A DNA stretch of 64,000 nt from Marnyiella aurantia (lineage in GTDB: Bacteria > Bacteroidota > Bacteroidia > Flavobacteriales > Weeksellaceae): the NCBI RefSeq assembly GCF_014041915.1, contig NZ_CP059472.1, forward strand, positions 1,922,001 to 1,986,000, read 5' to 3'. The number at the start of each line of letters is the position of its first letter. The stretch's first letter is position 1. The notes below the pieces were generated by a model. It saw nothing but the letters and a program-made list of their open reading frames with translations, was not told the origin of the DNA and did no database searches. The translations under genes and the position numbers were made by a program. Shown in pieces: positions 15,681 to 23,825 of this stretch.

Positions 15681-16223
15681 CTAAGGATTTTCTTTTGAAA
15701 TCTTCTTATGGTACTTCAAATGCATGGGCAGTGCCGCAGAGCCGTACCAGGGCAGGATTTCAACATTAAAGATACCAGCCTTAACGGTTGGGTCATTTTG
15801 CAGAATCTCCATTGCTTCAGTTTCAGTTTTTACGTCAAGTAGAAATATGCCCCTGTAGTTCAGGCTGTTTTTAGTTGCAAATGGGCCTGCCATCTTCAAT
15901 TTACCTGTTTTTTCCATTTCGGTCATATTTGAAAAGTGACCTTTAAACAGTTCTTCCCGCTTTTTTTTGTCGGTAATGACCGCATCCTGAGACCCTGTTT
16001 TCAGGATTACCAGCATATACGTCCGCATCCCTCTTTCATCAGCACCCAATGAATCTGCCAGCTTCTGATTAAATGTGTCGGCAGAAGTGATTTCCGGGGG
16101 TGGGCCACCAGCGATTCCCGGAGATCCGGGTGCGCCGGGTTGTCCGTTCTGACCTTTTGTATAAACGGTGCAGGATGATAGTGAAACTCCTAAAGCGAAT
16201 GCCAGCAAGACTGTTGTTTTCAT
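15681..16223 (-). CDS. YCII-domain lipoprotein with collagen-like N-terminal stretch
   Basis: The 180-residue product has a lipobox LSSC after an 18-residue signal, then a short collagen-like run of GxP triplets (NGQPGAPGSPGIAG) as a flexible stalk. Residues about 70-160 look like a YCII-related domain: RTYMLVILKTG, GHFSNMTEMEKTGKLKMAGPF, RGIFLLDVKTETEA. YCII proteins are small ferredoxin-like fold proteins with a His/Asp pair, of mostly unknown role. A membrane-anchored form is unusual. The ATG at 16223 is preferred over 16235 because it gives a standard signal peptide. It follows pncB by 19 bp. Confidence 0.8.
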   Translation of the reverse strand: MKTTVLLAFALGVSLSSCTVYTKGQNGQPGAPGSPGIAGGPPPEITSADTFNQKLADSLGADERGMRTYMLVILKTGSQDAVITDKKKREELFKGHFSNMTEMEKTGKLKMAGPFATKNSLNYRGIFLLDVKTETEAMEILQNDPTVKAGIFNVEILPWYGSAALPMHLKYHKKISKENP

Positions 16224-16242
16224 AATTATTATCAATTTTTGA

Positions 16243-17421
16243 TTACTGCTTTACTCCCAGGAATTCCTTTGCCAACTGAATCATGTGCGTATCGCCGGTA
16301 TGTTTCCCGGGTTCATCGGACAATTTAACCGTCGGGATCCAGTCACCGCTGTGGGATTTTACATCTATGAGTTTCATTACGATGTTCATCGGTTTCACAC
16401 CGGCATCATTGGTCAGGTTGGTGCCAATACCAAACGAGATTCCAATCTTACCTTTACATGCACTGGTTATCTGAGCAACTTTTGCAAGATCAAGCCCATC
16501 TGAAAAAATTATATATTTAAACAGGGGGTCTATTCCATGTGCCTTATAATGTGCTATCGTCTTTTCGGCGAATTCAATAGGATCGCCGCTGTCATGCCGT
16601 ACGCCGTCAAAAAGTTTTGCAAATTTCCTATCGAACTGATTGAAGAAAACCTCAGTGGTATAGGTATCTGAGAGTGCTACACCCAGGTCGCCGCGGTATA
16701 CATCCACCCAGTGTTCCAGTGAAATGGCGTTGGCCATCTTGAAACCGTACTCGGCAGCATGAAACATAAACCACTCGTGGGCGTGGGTGCCAATAGGCTT
16801 AACGCCATATTTCATTGCGAAATGCACATTGGATGACCCGGTGAAACCGCTGTTGCTGTTACGCGTAAGTGCCTCCATCACCAGATCGTGAACTTTGTAC
16901 GAATGCCGGCGCCGGGTACCGAATTCGGCATACCTGACCTGCAGTGCTTCCAGGCCCTCAACTTTCAGCAGCGCTTTTTGCTGCACTGTTTTATCATCCT
17001 CACGCTGCAAATTATTCATTTCATAGTGCAGTTCGGAAATAAGTGCCAGCAGCGGAACCTCCCAGAGGATGGTCCGGTACCATTCGCCTTCCACAGTAAC
17101 ATGCAGATCACTGCCCTGCTGTGATATATGCACCTCAGAAGGATCGTAATGGTAACCGCCAAGGAAATCGAGGTAGGGTAGGTCCAGATAAGGACAGGTA
17201 ATACGCAAGTATTCTTTTTCGTCCCTGGTTAATTTCAGTTCAGCCATGGCATCCACTGCCTTTCGGAGTTCCGAGTCAAAACCTTCAGGGAAGTGATGTT
17301 TGCCACGGTTAATGAAGTGGTAACGTACCTTTTCGTTTGGAAAAAGTTTTACCACCGCATTCTGCATAGTTATTTTATAAAAGTCATTATCAAGAATAGA
17401 GCGCAGCCGTACAAAATTCAT
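16243..17421 (-). CDS. pncB: Nicotinate phosphoribosyltransferase
   Basis: Joins nicotinate with PRPP to give nicotinate mononucleotide in NAD salvage, with ATP hydrolysis. The 392-residue product matches the bacterial short form. Visible are FGTRRRHS (167-174), the PRPP/substrate site, and GTHAHEWF (211-218) with the phospho-accepting His215, plus late IIFSDGLD and GIGTNLTND phosphate-binding loops. It starts the minus-strand group pncB-YCII lipoprotein-DUF5995. The nadD gene of the same pathway is also in this window at 49855-50439. Confidence 0.95.
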   Translation of the reverse strand: MNFVRLRSILDNDFYKITMQNAVVKLFPNEKVRYHFINRGKHHFPEGFDSELRKAVDAMAELKLTRDEKEYLRITCPYLDLPYLDFLGGYHYDPSEVHISQQGSDLHVTVEGEWYRTILWEVPLLALISELHYEMNNLQREDDKTVQQKALLKVEGLEALQVRYAEFGTRRRHSYKVHDLVMEALTRNSNSGFTGSSNVHFAMKYGVKPIGTHAHEWFMFHAAEYGFKMANAISLEHWVDVYRGDLGVALSDTYTTEVFFNQFDRKFAKLFDGVRHDSGDPIEFAEKTIAHYKAHGIDPLFKYIIFSDGLDLAKVAQITSACKGKIGISFGIGTNLTNDAGVKPMNIVMKLIDVKSHSGDWIPTVKLSDEPGKHTGDTHMIQLAKEFLGVKQ

Positions 17422-17438
17422 TTTTCAGTATATATAAA

Positions 17439-17446
17439 CAAATGTA
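17439..17446 (-). promoter_or_regulatory. -7 promoter element of pncB
   Basis: Minus strand TACATTTG, exact TAnnTTTG, 18 nt before the pncB ATG, downstream of the dps terminator. Confidence 0.6.
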
Positions 17447-17458
17447 GATATTCCAAAG

Positions 17459-17487
17459 AAAAATCGCCCTGTAAGAAGGCGATTTTT
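17459..17487 (-). terminator. Terminator of dps
   Basis: AAAAATCGCC and GGCGATTTTT arms with a 9-nt loop, 22 bp downstream of the dps stop on the minus strand. Confidence 0.8.
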
Positions 17488-17508
17488 ATCTTTAGTTTGG
17501 TTTATATA

Positions 17509-17985
17509 CTATTTTCCGAGGAATGAGTTGTACATCCACACTTCTTTTTCCTGCTCCGTAATATAATCGCTCATCTGCGAATTGGTACCTTCATCTTCTG
17601 CTTTGTCCGTCATATCCAGAAGTTCCCGTTGCAAATCTATCAGGATTTTGAAAGATGCCAGGATGTTTTCCACGCATCTGCGGCCATCAGACACTTCCTT
17701 GCTTTCTTTAATAGCTGAGACTGTAAGGTAATCTGAGTAATTGTGGTTTGGAGTGGCACCAAGAGTAAGTATCCTTTCGGCAATTTCATCAATCTTCAGC
17801 ACCAAATTGTCATAAAGTTCTTCAAATTTAGGGTGTAAAGTGAAGAAGTCCCCTCCTTTTATATTCCAGTGTGCACCTCTGGTATTTTGATAAAAAACGG
17901 AATAGTTAGCCAACAGTTCATTAAGTTTTTCAGCGATAGGATTTAGGTCGGTTTTTTCCAACCCGATAATGTCAGGATTGTCCAT
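17509..17985 (-). CDS. dps: Dps family DNA-binding/ferritin-like protein
   Basis: Forms a 12-subunit shell that oxidises Fe2+ with hydrogen peroxide and protects DNA in stress. The product has 158 residues. The inter-subunit ferroxidase site is visible: His39 (AHWNIKG), His51, Glu55, Asp66 and Glu70 (KIDEIAER), with spacing identical to known Dps proteins except Glu in place of one Asp. The N-terminus has few basic residues, so DNA binding may be weak. It is monocistronic with its own terminator, next to pncB. Confidence 0.93.
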   Translation of the reverse strand: MDNPDIIGLEKTDLNPIAEKLNELLANYSVFYQNTRGAHWNIKGGDFFTLHPKFEELYDNLVLKIDEIAERILTLGATPNHNYSDYLTVSAIKESKEVSDGRRCVENILASFKILIDLQRELLDMTDKAEDEGTNSQMSDYITEQEKEVWMYNSFLGK

Positions 17986-18175
17986 AATATGTCTTTTTAA
18001 AAATTTTTGATGTAAAGAGTGGATACAAATTCCATGCTAATTGCATTTTGAGACCCTTTGCGTGCGCAAAAGAAAACGGGAAGTTCTAAACACTTTATCG
18101 CCTTCCTTAAAGGGATAAGCGAGGGTATATGTTAATTAGGACTATTACAAAATGTAATTAATTATAAATCAGTGC

Positions 18176-18205
18176 TTGTAGGTTGAATAATTATTTCTAT
18201 TTTTG
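18176..18205 (+). promoter_or_regulatory. Promoter of the str operon (rpsL)
   Basis: TTG at 18176-18178, 19 nt spacer, TATTTTTG at 18198-18205. The rpsL ATG follows 24 nt later. A second TTG at 18183 gives a shorter spacer. This is the only clear promoter seen upstream of rpsL-rpsG-fusA-rpsJ. Confidence 0.8.
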
Positions 18206-18229
18206 CACCCTAAAATAAAAAGCAATTAA

Positions 18230-18643
18230 ATGCCTACTATTCAACAATTAGTAAGAAAAGGAAGAGCCACGCTTGCCAAGAAGAGCAAATCGGCTGCCCT
18301 TGATTCTTGTCCACAAAGACGCGGTGTTTGTACGAGAGTATACACCACTACCCCAAAGAAACCTAACTCTGCACTTAGAAAAGTGGCAAGGGTAAGACTT
18401 TCCAACGGGAAGGAGATCAACGCCTACATCCCGGGCGAAGGACATAATCTTCAGGAGCACTCGATAGTATTGGTAAGAGGCGGAAGGGTGAAAGACCTAC
18501 CGGGAGTACGTTATCACATTGTAAGAGGTGCTTTAGACACTGCAGGTGTGAGTGGAAGAACTCAGAGAAGATCCAAGTACGGAGCTAAGAGACCAAAACC
18601 AGGTCAGGCAGCTGCTGCACCAGCAAAAGGTAAAAAGAAGTAA
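18230..18643 (+). CDS. rpsL: 30S ribosomal protein uS12
   Basis: Decoding-centre protein of the small subunit. The 137-residue product contains [12 protein letters not shown] and [14 protein letters not shown] with lysines at the positions where changes give streptomycin resistance, so it has the sensitive form. A C-terminal tail of about 13 residues rich in Ala and Lys ([12 protein letters not shown]) is longer than in E. coli S12 (124 residues). It starts the str operon; rpsG follows after 25 bp. Confidence 0.97.
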   Translation: MPTIQQLVRKGRATLAKKSKSAALDSCPQRRGVCTRVYTTTPKKPNSALRKVARVRLSNGKEINAYIPGEGHNLQEHSIVLVRGGRVKDLPGVRYHIVRGALDTAGVSGRTQRRSKYGAKRPKPGQAAAAPAKGKKK

Positions 18644-18668
18644 TCATTAAAGTTTAAGGTACAGAACA

Positions 18669-19145
18669 ATGAGAAAAACGAAAGCAAAAAAAAGACCGTT
18701 GTTACCGGATCCACAATTTAATGATCAACTGGTAACAAGATTTGTAAATAACCTGATGCTTGACGGTAAGAAGTCAATCGCATTCAAAATTTTCTACGAT
18801 GCTCTTGAGCTTGTAGAAGCAAAAAAAGGAGAAACTGAAAAGACTGCCCTTGAAATCTGGAAAGATGCGCTTACGAACGTTATGCCTCACGTAGAGGTTC
18901 GTTCCAGGAGAATCGGTGGTGCTAACTTTCAGATTCCAATGCCAATCAGAGCCGACAGAAAAATTTCTATGGCAATGAAATGGTTAATTAAGTACTCTAA
19001 AGCAAGAAATGATAAGTCTATGGCTCAAAAGCTTGCGGCTGAAGTTATTGCTGCTTCCAGAGAAGAAGGTGCTGCTTATAAGAAGAAAACAGACACTCAC
19101 AGAATGGCTGAAGCAAACAAAGCATTTTCACACTTTAAATTCTAA
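18669..19145 (+). CDS. rpsG: 30S ribosomal protein uS7
   Basis: Primary 16S rRNA-binding protein of the 30S head that starts assembly of the 3' domain and contacts the E-site tRNA. The 158-residue product begins [14 protein letters not shown] and contains the conserved [16 protein letters not shown] loop. In E. coli S7 is the translational repressor of this operon; no matching mRNA site was identified here. fusA starts 6 bp after its stop. Confidence 0.97.
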   Translation: MRKTKAKKRPLLPDPQFNDQLVTRFVNNLMLDGKKSIAFKIFYDALELVEAKKGETEKTALEIWKDALTNVMPHVEVRSRRIGGANFQIPMPIRADRKISMAMKWLIKYSKARNDKSMAQKLAAEVIAASREEGAAYKKKTDTHRMAEANKAFSHFKF

Positions 19146-19151
19146 TCTGAA

Positions 19152-21269
19152 ATGGCAAGAGATCTTAAACTAACAAGAAACATCGGTATCGCTGCTCACA
19201 TTGATGCAGGGAAAACCACCACTACAGAAAGGATTTTATTTTATTCCGGTAAGAACCATAAGATTGGGGAAACTCACGAAGGTGGTGCTACTACCGACTG
19301 GATGGAGCAGGAAGCTGAAAGAGGGATTACTATTACATCTGCAGCAGTAACTGTAGACTGGAAATTCCCAACTGAGCAGGGTAAACCCCTTCCTGATGCC
19401 AAGAATTATCATTTCAATATTATCGATACCCCCGGACACGTGGATTTTACCGTTGAGGTAAACCGTTCACTTCGTGTTCTGGATGGACTTGTGTTCCTTT
19501 TCTCTGCTGTAGACGGTGTTGAGCCTCAGTCTGAGACTAACTGGAGACTTGCAGATAATTACAAGGTTGCACGTATGGGCTTTGTAAACAAAATGGACCG
19601 TCAGGGAGCTGACTTCCTGAATGTTTGTAAGCAGGTGAAGGAAATGCTTGGTTCCAATGCCGTTCCTATCGTACTTCCTATCGGTGATGAAGCAGATTTT
19701 AAAGGTGTTGTAGATTTGGTTAAAAACCGTGCTATCGTATGGCATGATGATAACCACGGTTCTACTTTCGACATCGTTGATATTCCAGCTGAAATGGCTG
19801 ATGAGGTGAAGCAGTTCAGAGCTCAGCTTATTGAAGAGATTGCAGCATATGATGAGAACCTTCTGGAGAAGTTTATGGAAGACGAAAATTCCATTACTGA
19901 AGAAGAAGTTCACACAGCCCTTAGAGCAGCAACATTGGATATGAGTATTATCCCGATGACATGCGGTTCTTCATTTAAAAATAAAGGTGTACAGTTCATG
20001 CTGGATGCTGTTTGCCGTTACCTTCCTTCGCCGATGGATAAGGAAGCAATTGACGGTACAGACCCAAGAACAGACGAGCCTATTTCAAGAAAGCCTTCAG
20101 TTACTGAACCTTTTGCGGCATTGGCGTTTAAGATTGCTACCGATCCTTTCGTAGGAAGACTGGCATTCTTCAGAGCTTATTCAGGTAGACTGGATGCAGG
20201 TTCTTATGTTCTTAATACAAGATCCAACAGTAAAGAAAGAATCTCCCGTATCTTCCAGATGCATGCTAACAAGCAGGAGCCGATTGATTTTATTGAAGCT
20301 GGAGACATTGGTGCAGCTGTAGGTTTTAAATCTATCAAAACAGGAGATACCCTGTGCGATGAGAAGCATCCAATCGTTCTTGAATCTATGGTTTTCCCGG
20401 ATCCGGTAATTGGTATCGCGGTGGAGCCTAAGACAAAAGCTGACCAGGATAAAATGGGTAATGCCTTGGCTAAGCTGGCTGAAGAAGATCCTACTTTCCA
20501 GGTTAAAACTGACGAAGCTTCAGGACAGACTATCATCTCCGGTATGGGTGAACTTCACCTGGATATTATTGTGGACCGTATGAGAAGAGAGTTCAAGGTT
20601 GAAGTTAACCAGGGACAGCCTCAGGTGGAGTACAAAGAAAACCTTACAATGTCCGCAAACCACAGAGAGGTTTACAAAAAGCAATCCGGTGGTCGTGGTA
20701 AATTTGCAGATATCGTGTTTGAATTGGCTCCGGCTGATGACAACAAACCAGGTCTGGAATTCATCAACGAAATTAAAGGGGGTAACATTCCTAAGGAATT
20801 TATTCCATCCGTTGAAAAAGGTTTCAGAGAAGCCATGAAGAATGGTCCTCTGGCTGGATTTGAAGTTGAAGGTATTAAAGTTACGCTTAAGGACGGATCC
20901 TTCCACGCGGTGGATTCTGACCAACTTTCTTTTGAACTTGCAGGTAAGCTTGGTTTCAAGGAAGCAGGTAAAAAAGCGAAGCCGGTTATCATGGAACCTA
21001 TTATGAAGATTGAAGTGGTAACTCCTGAGGAGTACATGGGAGATATCGTAGGTGACCTTAACAAGAGACGTGGTACCGTGAATGGTATGGACGACAGAAA
21101 CAACGCGAAAGTAATCAAAGGATTCGTTCCGCTTTCTGAAATGTTTGGATATGTTACAACGCTCAGAACACTTTCTTCAGGTAGAGCTACTTCTTCCATG
21201 GAGTTTGAAAAGTACGAAGCTGCCCCATCCAACGTTGCCGAAGAGATCATTGCCAAAGCGAAAGGTTAA
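19152..21269 (+). CDS. fusA: Elongation factor G
   Basis: GTPase that drives translocation of tRNA and mRNA and, with RRF, ribosome recycling. The 705-residue product has G1 [10 protein letters not shown], switch region [12 protein letters not shown]3 DTPGHVDF and G4 NKMD motifs, followed by domains II-V, ending with the [14 protein letters not shown] stretch of domain V. There is no truncation. It lies between rpsG (6 bp) and rpsJ (18 bp), as in the ancestral str operon. No second EF-G gene is seen in the window. Confidence 0.97.
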   Translation: MARDLKLTRNIGIAAHIDAGKTTTTERILFYSGKNHKIGETHEGGATTDWMEQEAERGITITSAAVTVDWKFPTEQGKPLPDAKNYHFNIIDTPGHVDFTVEVNRSLRVLDGLVFLFSAVDGVEPQSETNWRLADNYKVARMGFVNKMDRQGADFLNVCKQVKEMLGSNAVPIVLPIGDEADFKGVVDLVKNRAIVWHDDNHGSTFDIVDIPAEMADEVKQFRAQLIEEIAAYDENLLEKFMEDENSITEEEVHTALRAATLDMSIIPMTCGSSFKNKGVQFMLDAVCRYLPSPMDKEAIDGTDPRTDEPISRKPSVTEPFAALAFKIATDPFVGRLAFFRAYSGRLDAGSYVLNTRSNSKERISRIFQMHANKQEPIDFIEAGDIGAAVGFKSIKTGDTLCDEKHPIVLESMVFPDPVIGIAVEPKTKADQDKMGNALAKLAEEDPTFQVKTDEASGQTIISGMGELHLDIIVDRMRREFKVEVNQGQPQVEYKENLTMSANHREVYKKQSGGRGKFADIVFELAPADDNKPGLEFINEIKGGNIPKEFIPSVEKGFREAMKNGPLAGFEVEGIKVTLKDGSFHAVDSDQLSFELAGKLGFKEAGKKAKPVIMEPIMKIEVVTPEEYMGDIVGDLNKRRGTVNGMDDRNNAKVIKGFVPLSEMFGYVTTLRTLSSGRATSSMEFEKYEAAPSNVAEEIIAKAKG

Positions 21270-21287
21270 TCTTAAATTGTAATTAAA

Positions 21288-21593
21288 ATGTCACAAAGAA
21301 TCAGAATAAAATTAAAATCTTACGATTACAATTTGGTAGATAAATCTGCTGAGAAGATCGTAAAAACGGTAAAGGCTACCGGTGCTGTAGTAAACGGTCC
21401 GATCCCATTGCCTACGAACAAAAGAATCTTTACAGTTCTCCGTTCGCCTCACGTAAACAAGAAAGCAAGAGAGCAGTTCCAGCTTTCAGCCCACAAAAGG
21501 CTTATGGATATCTACTCCTCTTCTTCTAAAACTGTAGATGCCCTAATGAAATTAGAGCTTCCTTCAGGAGTTGACGTAGAAATTAAAGTGTGA
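21288..21593 (+). CDS. rpsJ: 30S ribosomal protein uS10
   Basis: Small-subunit head protein and, as NusE, a transcription antitermination factor. The 101-residue product has the normal fold, with the long loop residues [23 protein letters not shown]. This is the only complete copy. Codons 59-101 recur at 23061-23192 with two silent changes, and the last seven codons recur at 23334-23354. Downstream it is followed by a stem-loop and terminator instead of rplC, so the S10 operon is broken after it. Confidence 0.97.
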   Translation: MSQRIRIKLKSYDYNLVDKSAEKIVKTVKATGAVVNGPIPLPTNKRIFTVLRSPHVNKKAREQFQLSAHKRLMDIYSSSSKTVDALMKLELPSGVDVEIKV

Positions 21594-21654
21594 TAAATAG
21601 CGGTAAGCTTTAGGCGTTATGCTATAAGCTTCAGCAAAAATCTATTACAGTTCC

Positions 21655-21680
21655 GTACTCTGAACTAAGTTGAAGAGTGC
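21655..21680 (+). other. Stem-loop downstream of rpsJ (copy A)
   Basis: GTACTCT (21655-21661) pairs with AGAGTGC (21674-21680), 7 bp with one G-U. The same stem recurs, with different bases, after both rpsJ fragments at 23199-23225 and 23361-23387. Confidence 0.6.
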
Positions 21681-21690
21681 TATAATAACG

Positions 21691-21723
21691 AATCCGTTTC
21701 CTTTGGGAGGCGGATTTTTTTTT
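21691..21723 (+). terminator. Terminator of the str operon after rpsJ (copy A)
   Basis: AATCCGTTTCC pairs with GGAGGCGGATT (two G-U pairs), loop TTTG, followed by T8. Related terminators stand at 23239 and 23401. Confidence 0.85.
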
Positions 21724-21810
21724 AAGAAAACAATTGATAATTATAGCATAATGTATTTAGAATTAGTATAAGTATGGCAAAAATATGAGTTTATTAATAA
21801 AATACTTGCA

Positions 21811-21840
21811 TAGTTTTAGTTTTAGTTTTAGTTTTAGTTT
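21811..21840 (+). repeat. TTTTAG hexamer tandem repeat
   Basis: About four and a half perfect copies of TTTTAG, 32 bp before the start of the Cys-rich peptide gene, in the presumed promoter/leader region. Confidence 0.9.
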
Positions 21841-21872
21841 CGTGATACATTAACAAACAAAAACAATGTATT

Positions 21873-22175
21873 ATGAAAAAATTATTATTTTTAGTGGCCT
21901 TAGGAACTATGGGTTTAATGACCGCAACTGAGGTGTCTAAAGGGAATTCTGCTCCTTCGCCAACTGCTATAGAGTGTATCTCGTACTCGATGTATGTGTG
22001 GTGTACTGATGAAATGGTACCTGATACCGTGTGTTATGGTCCAGGAACTGGTACGCCAACATTTCACGATGCAAGAGTGTGCATGATTAAAAACTCGCAA
22101 CTAATGACCTATTATAGCTGTGGGAATGGGCCTGGGGCAGGTCAGCAGCCCCCCGGAACCACATTTCAGCCGTAA
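21873..22175 (+). CDS. Small secreted cysteine-rich peptide, unknown function
   Basis: A 100-residue product with a cleavable signal peptide (about 1-18, MKKLLFLVALGTMGLMTA). The mature part has Cys at 35, 44, 54, 70 and 83, a Gly/Pro-rich segment (YGPGTGTPTF) and a Gly/Gln/Pro-rich tail. The odd cysteine count leaves one free or intermolecular thiol. No family is recognised. It is followed 34 bp later by a GLPGLI-family gene in the first cargo module of the rpsJ-rplC insert. Lower-order similarity to secreted bacteriocin-like peptides is possible but not shown. Confidence 0.65.
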   Translation: MKKLLFLVALGTMGLMTATEVSKGNSAPSPTAIECISYSMYVWCTDEMVPDTVCYGPGTGTPTFHDARVCMIKNSQLMTYYSCGNGPGAGQQPPGTTFQP

Positions 22176-22209
22176 TCTTTAGAAACACATTGAAATTTAT
22201 GTATATTTT

Positions 22210-23007
22210 ATGAAATATTGTCTTATCTTATCAGTACTACTCCATCTGAAGATGTACTCGCAGTTTTCCACATCTTCTTCTTCTATTTCACATTTGGAGG
22301 TGAATTATCTAGTTAAATTTCAGAGAGATACTGCTAACACCCAATCGTTATCCCAAGAAGTAGCCTCATTGCTCATTGGTGAGAAAACCTCGGTTTTTAA
22401 AAGTACTCAGAAGGTTATTTATGACTCTTTGACTCTTGCGGAGGTAGATAAAAGCATAAAAAATGCTGGAGGAGGGACGGTAATGTTAAATTTGCAAAAT
22501 GTACCAAGTCCCAGAATCATATCAGAAGTATATAAGGATAGTGACCGTGTGTATATTTACGATGAAGTCTTGAAAACCGGATTTCTGTATCCTGTAGATG
22601 CGAAGCTTGATTGGAATATTTTAAACGAAACTAAGATTATTTCCGGTTATACTTGTCGACGTGCAGAGGTAACCTTTAATAGACGGTCTTATACAGCTTG
22701 GTTTACCGCAGACCTGCCTTTTAGTGAAGGTCCATATATTTTTAAAGGTTTACCTGGGCTTGTTCTAGAGGTGTCGGATTCTGCTAATTTGTATTCTTTC
22801 CAACTTGCGGGACTGAAGAAAGTGGTAAAACCAATCGTTGCACCCTCAGGAATAGAGACCACGCATACTAAGTTTTCAAAAGTAAGGTCCGATTTCATGG
22901 GGGATCCGGTCGGAGTTTTTGAAAGTCAAACAAAATTTAAAACCCCTTTTAAAGACCGTGATAGAATTATTAAGCTTCATCAAAGCAACAATAACTTTAT
23001 ATTTTAA
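22210..23007 (+). CDS. GLPGLI family protein (first copy)
   Basis: A 265-residue secreted protein with a signal peptide ending near YSQ19. The family signature appears as [13 protein letters not shown] at about 178-190, preceded by [21 protein letters not shown], where the Cys, Trp and Phe are typical. GLPGLI proteins are restricted mainly to Bacteroidota and have no established function; they are often next to TonB receptors. Here it follows the Cys-rich peptide gene and is followed by an rpsJ fragment. A second family member lies at 23826-24614. Confidence 0.85.
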   Translation: MKYCLILSVLLHLKMYSQFSTSSSSISHLEVNYLVKFQRDTANTQSLSQEVASLLIGEKTSVFKSTQKVIYDSLTLAEVDKSIKNAGGGTVMLNLQNVPSPRIISEVYKDSDRVYIYDEVLKTGFLYPVDAKLDWNILNETKIISGYTCRRAEVTFNRRSYTAWFTADLPFSEGPYIFKGLPGLVLEVSDSANLYSFQLAGLKKVVKPIVAPSGIETTHTKFSKVRSDFMGDPVGVFESQTKFKTPFKDRDRIIKLHQSNNNFIF

Positions 23008-23060
23008 CCAATACGGCTGCCAGTTCAAGCATCGCAAGGCGTCTCACATCTCGGAAGCAT

Positions 23061-23193
23061 AAAGCAAGAGAGCAGTTTCAGCTTTCAGCCCACAAAAGGC
23101 TTATGGATATCTATTCCTCTTCTTCTAAAACTGTAGATGCCCTAATGAAATTAGAGCTTCCTTCAGGAGTTGACGTAGAAATTAAAGTGTGAT
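23061..23193 (+). pseudogene. rpsJ 3'-end fragment (copy B)
   Basis: Identical at 131 of 133 positions to rpsJ 21462-21594, covering codons 59-101 and the stop. Both differences are third-position changes (TTC to TTT, TAC to TAT) and silent. No start codon precedes it, and weaker similarity to rpsJ seems to continue into about 23040-23060. It is followed by its own copy of the stem-loop and terminator. Confidence 0.92.
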
Positions 23194-23269
23194 GATTTCG
23201 GTCTCTGATCGAAGTCGAAGAGCCGAAAAATAATAGCGAATCCGTTTCCTGTGGGAAGCGGATTTTTTT
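23171..23269 (+). repeat. 99-bp direct repeat, unit 1 (rpsJ tail, stem-loop, terminator)
   Basis: Runs from the last rpsJ codons through the stem-loop (23199-23225) to the terminator T-run. It matches 23333-23431 at 96 of 99 positions. Confidence 0.92.
23239..23269 (+). terminator. Terminator copy B
   Basis: AATCCGTTTCC pairs with GGAAGCGGATT, loop TGTG, T-run. It would end transcription from the first GLPGLI gene. Confidence 0.85.
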
Positions 23270-23282
23270 ATTTACCTATTCC

Positions 23283-23313
23283 ATCCTTCAAGGATTTCAA
23301 ATCCTTGAAGGAT
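23283..23313. repeat. Perfect 31-nt palindrome
   Basis: Arms 23283-23297 and 23299-23313 are exact reverse complements of 15 bp around a single C. It lies between the two 99-bp repeats. Confidence 0.9.
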
Positions 23314-23332
23314 TCTGGAAACAACCATGAAT

Positions 23333-23431
23333 TGACGTAGAAATTAAAGTGTGATGATTTCGGTCTCTGATCGAAGTCGAAGAGCCGAAAAATAATAACG
23401 AATCCGTTTCCCGTGGGAAGTGGATTTTTTT
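23333..23431 (+). repeat. 99-bp direct repeat, unit 2 (rpsJ tail copy C, stem-loop, terminator)
   Basis: Begins with the last 23 bases of rpsJ (last seven codons with stop at 23334-23354), then the stem-loop and terminator (AATCCGTTTCC 23401-23411, GGAAGTGGATT 23416-23426). It differs from unit 1 at three positions. Confidence 0.92.
23401..23431 (+). terminator. Terminator copy C
   Basis: Same stem as copies A and B with loop CGTG and a T-run. Its changes relative to B keep pairing through G-U. Confidence 0.8.
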
Positions 23432-23495
23432 GCTGTTTACTGGAGAAGTTATTAAAAGATTATTAAAAGAAGGTGGCGTTCTGCCTTATAATACA

Positions 23496-23503
23496 TAGAT
23501 TTG
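23496..23503 (+). promoter_or_regulatory. -7 element of the second cargo module
   Basis: TAGATTTG, exact TAnnTTTG, 23 nt before the ATG at 23527. It also argues against the upstream GTG start at 23473. Confidence 0.55.
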
Positions 23504-23526
23504 ATTTACATATATACTACAGGTTT

Positions 23527-23745
23527 ATGCAATACTCAACCAGTGAAATATTTATAATGGCCGTACTACTCTTGTATGTTCCTTTATTTGTATTTGTCGT
23601 TTACAAGATTATTTCTTCGGCAATTCAAAATGCTGTAAAGGTGACTTTGACCTTGCTGACCTTCCTGGTGCCGGTTATAGGAATGATATTTTCGATAGCA
23701 TATCTGGGTCTTAAAGTGAGGGGCACCCGGCTTCAGGAAAATTAA
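23527..23745 (+). CDS. Small two-helix membrane protein, unknown function
   Basis: A 72-residue product with membrane helices at about 10-32 and 40-62 and a basic C-terminus. The layout and the VIGMIFSIAYLGLK segment resemble PLDc_N-type small membrane domains, but the match is weak. The frame is open from a GTG at 23473; the ATG at 23527 fits the promoter position. It is the small-protein partner of the second GLPGLI gene in the insert. Confidence 0.6.
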   Translation: MQYSTSEIFIMAVLLLYVPLFVFVVYKIISSAIQNAVKVTLTLLTFLVPVIGMIFSIAYLGLKVRGTRLQEN

Positions 23746-23825
23746 CATTTAGTGAAGTAACAAAAGATGATTATGCCGGCTTTGCAGTTAACTGGATCCG
23801 CATATTACCTAATTAACTGCTTAAT

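Noticed and set aside
23473-23526. GTG start for the 72-residue membrane protein
   Set aside because: Upstream of the likely transcript start; the ATG at 23527 follows a good -7 box.
23008-23526. Insertion sequence or transposase remnant in the rpsJ-rplC insert
   Set aside because: No transposase frame, terminal inverted repeats or target duplication could be seen; the repeats are rpsJ tails.
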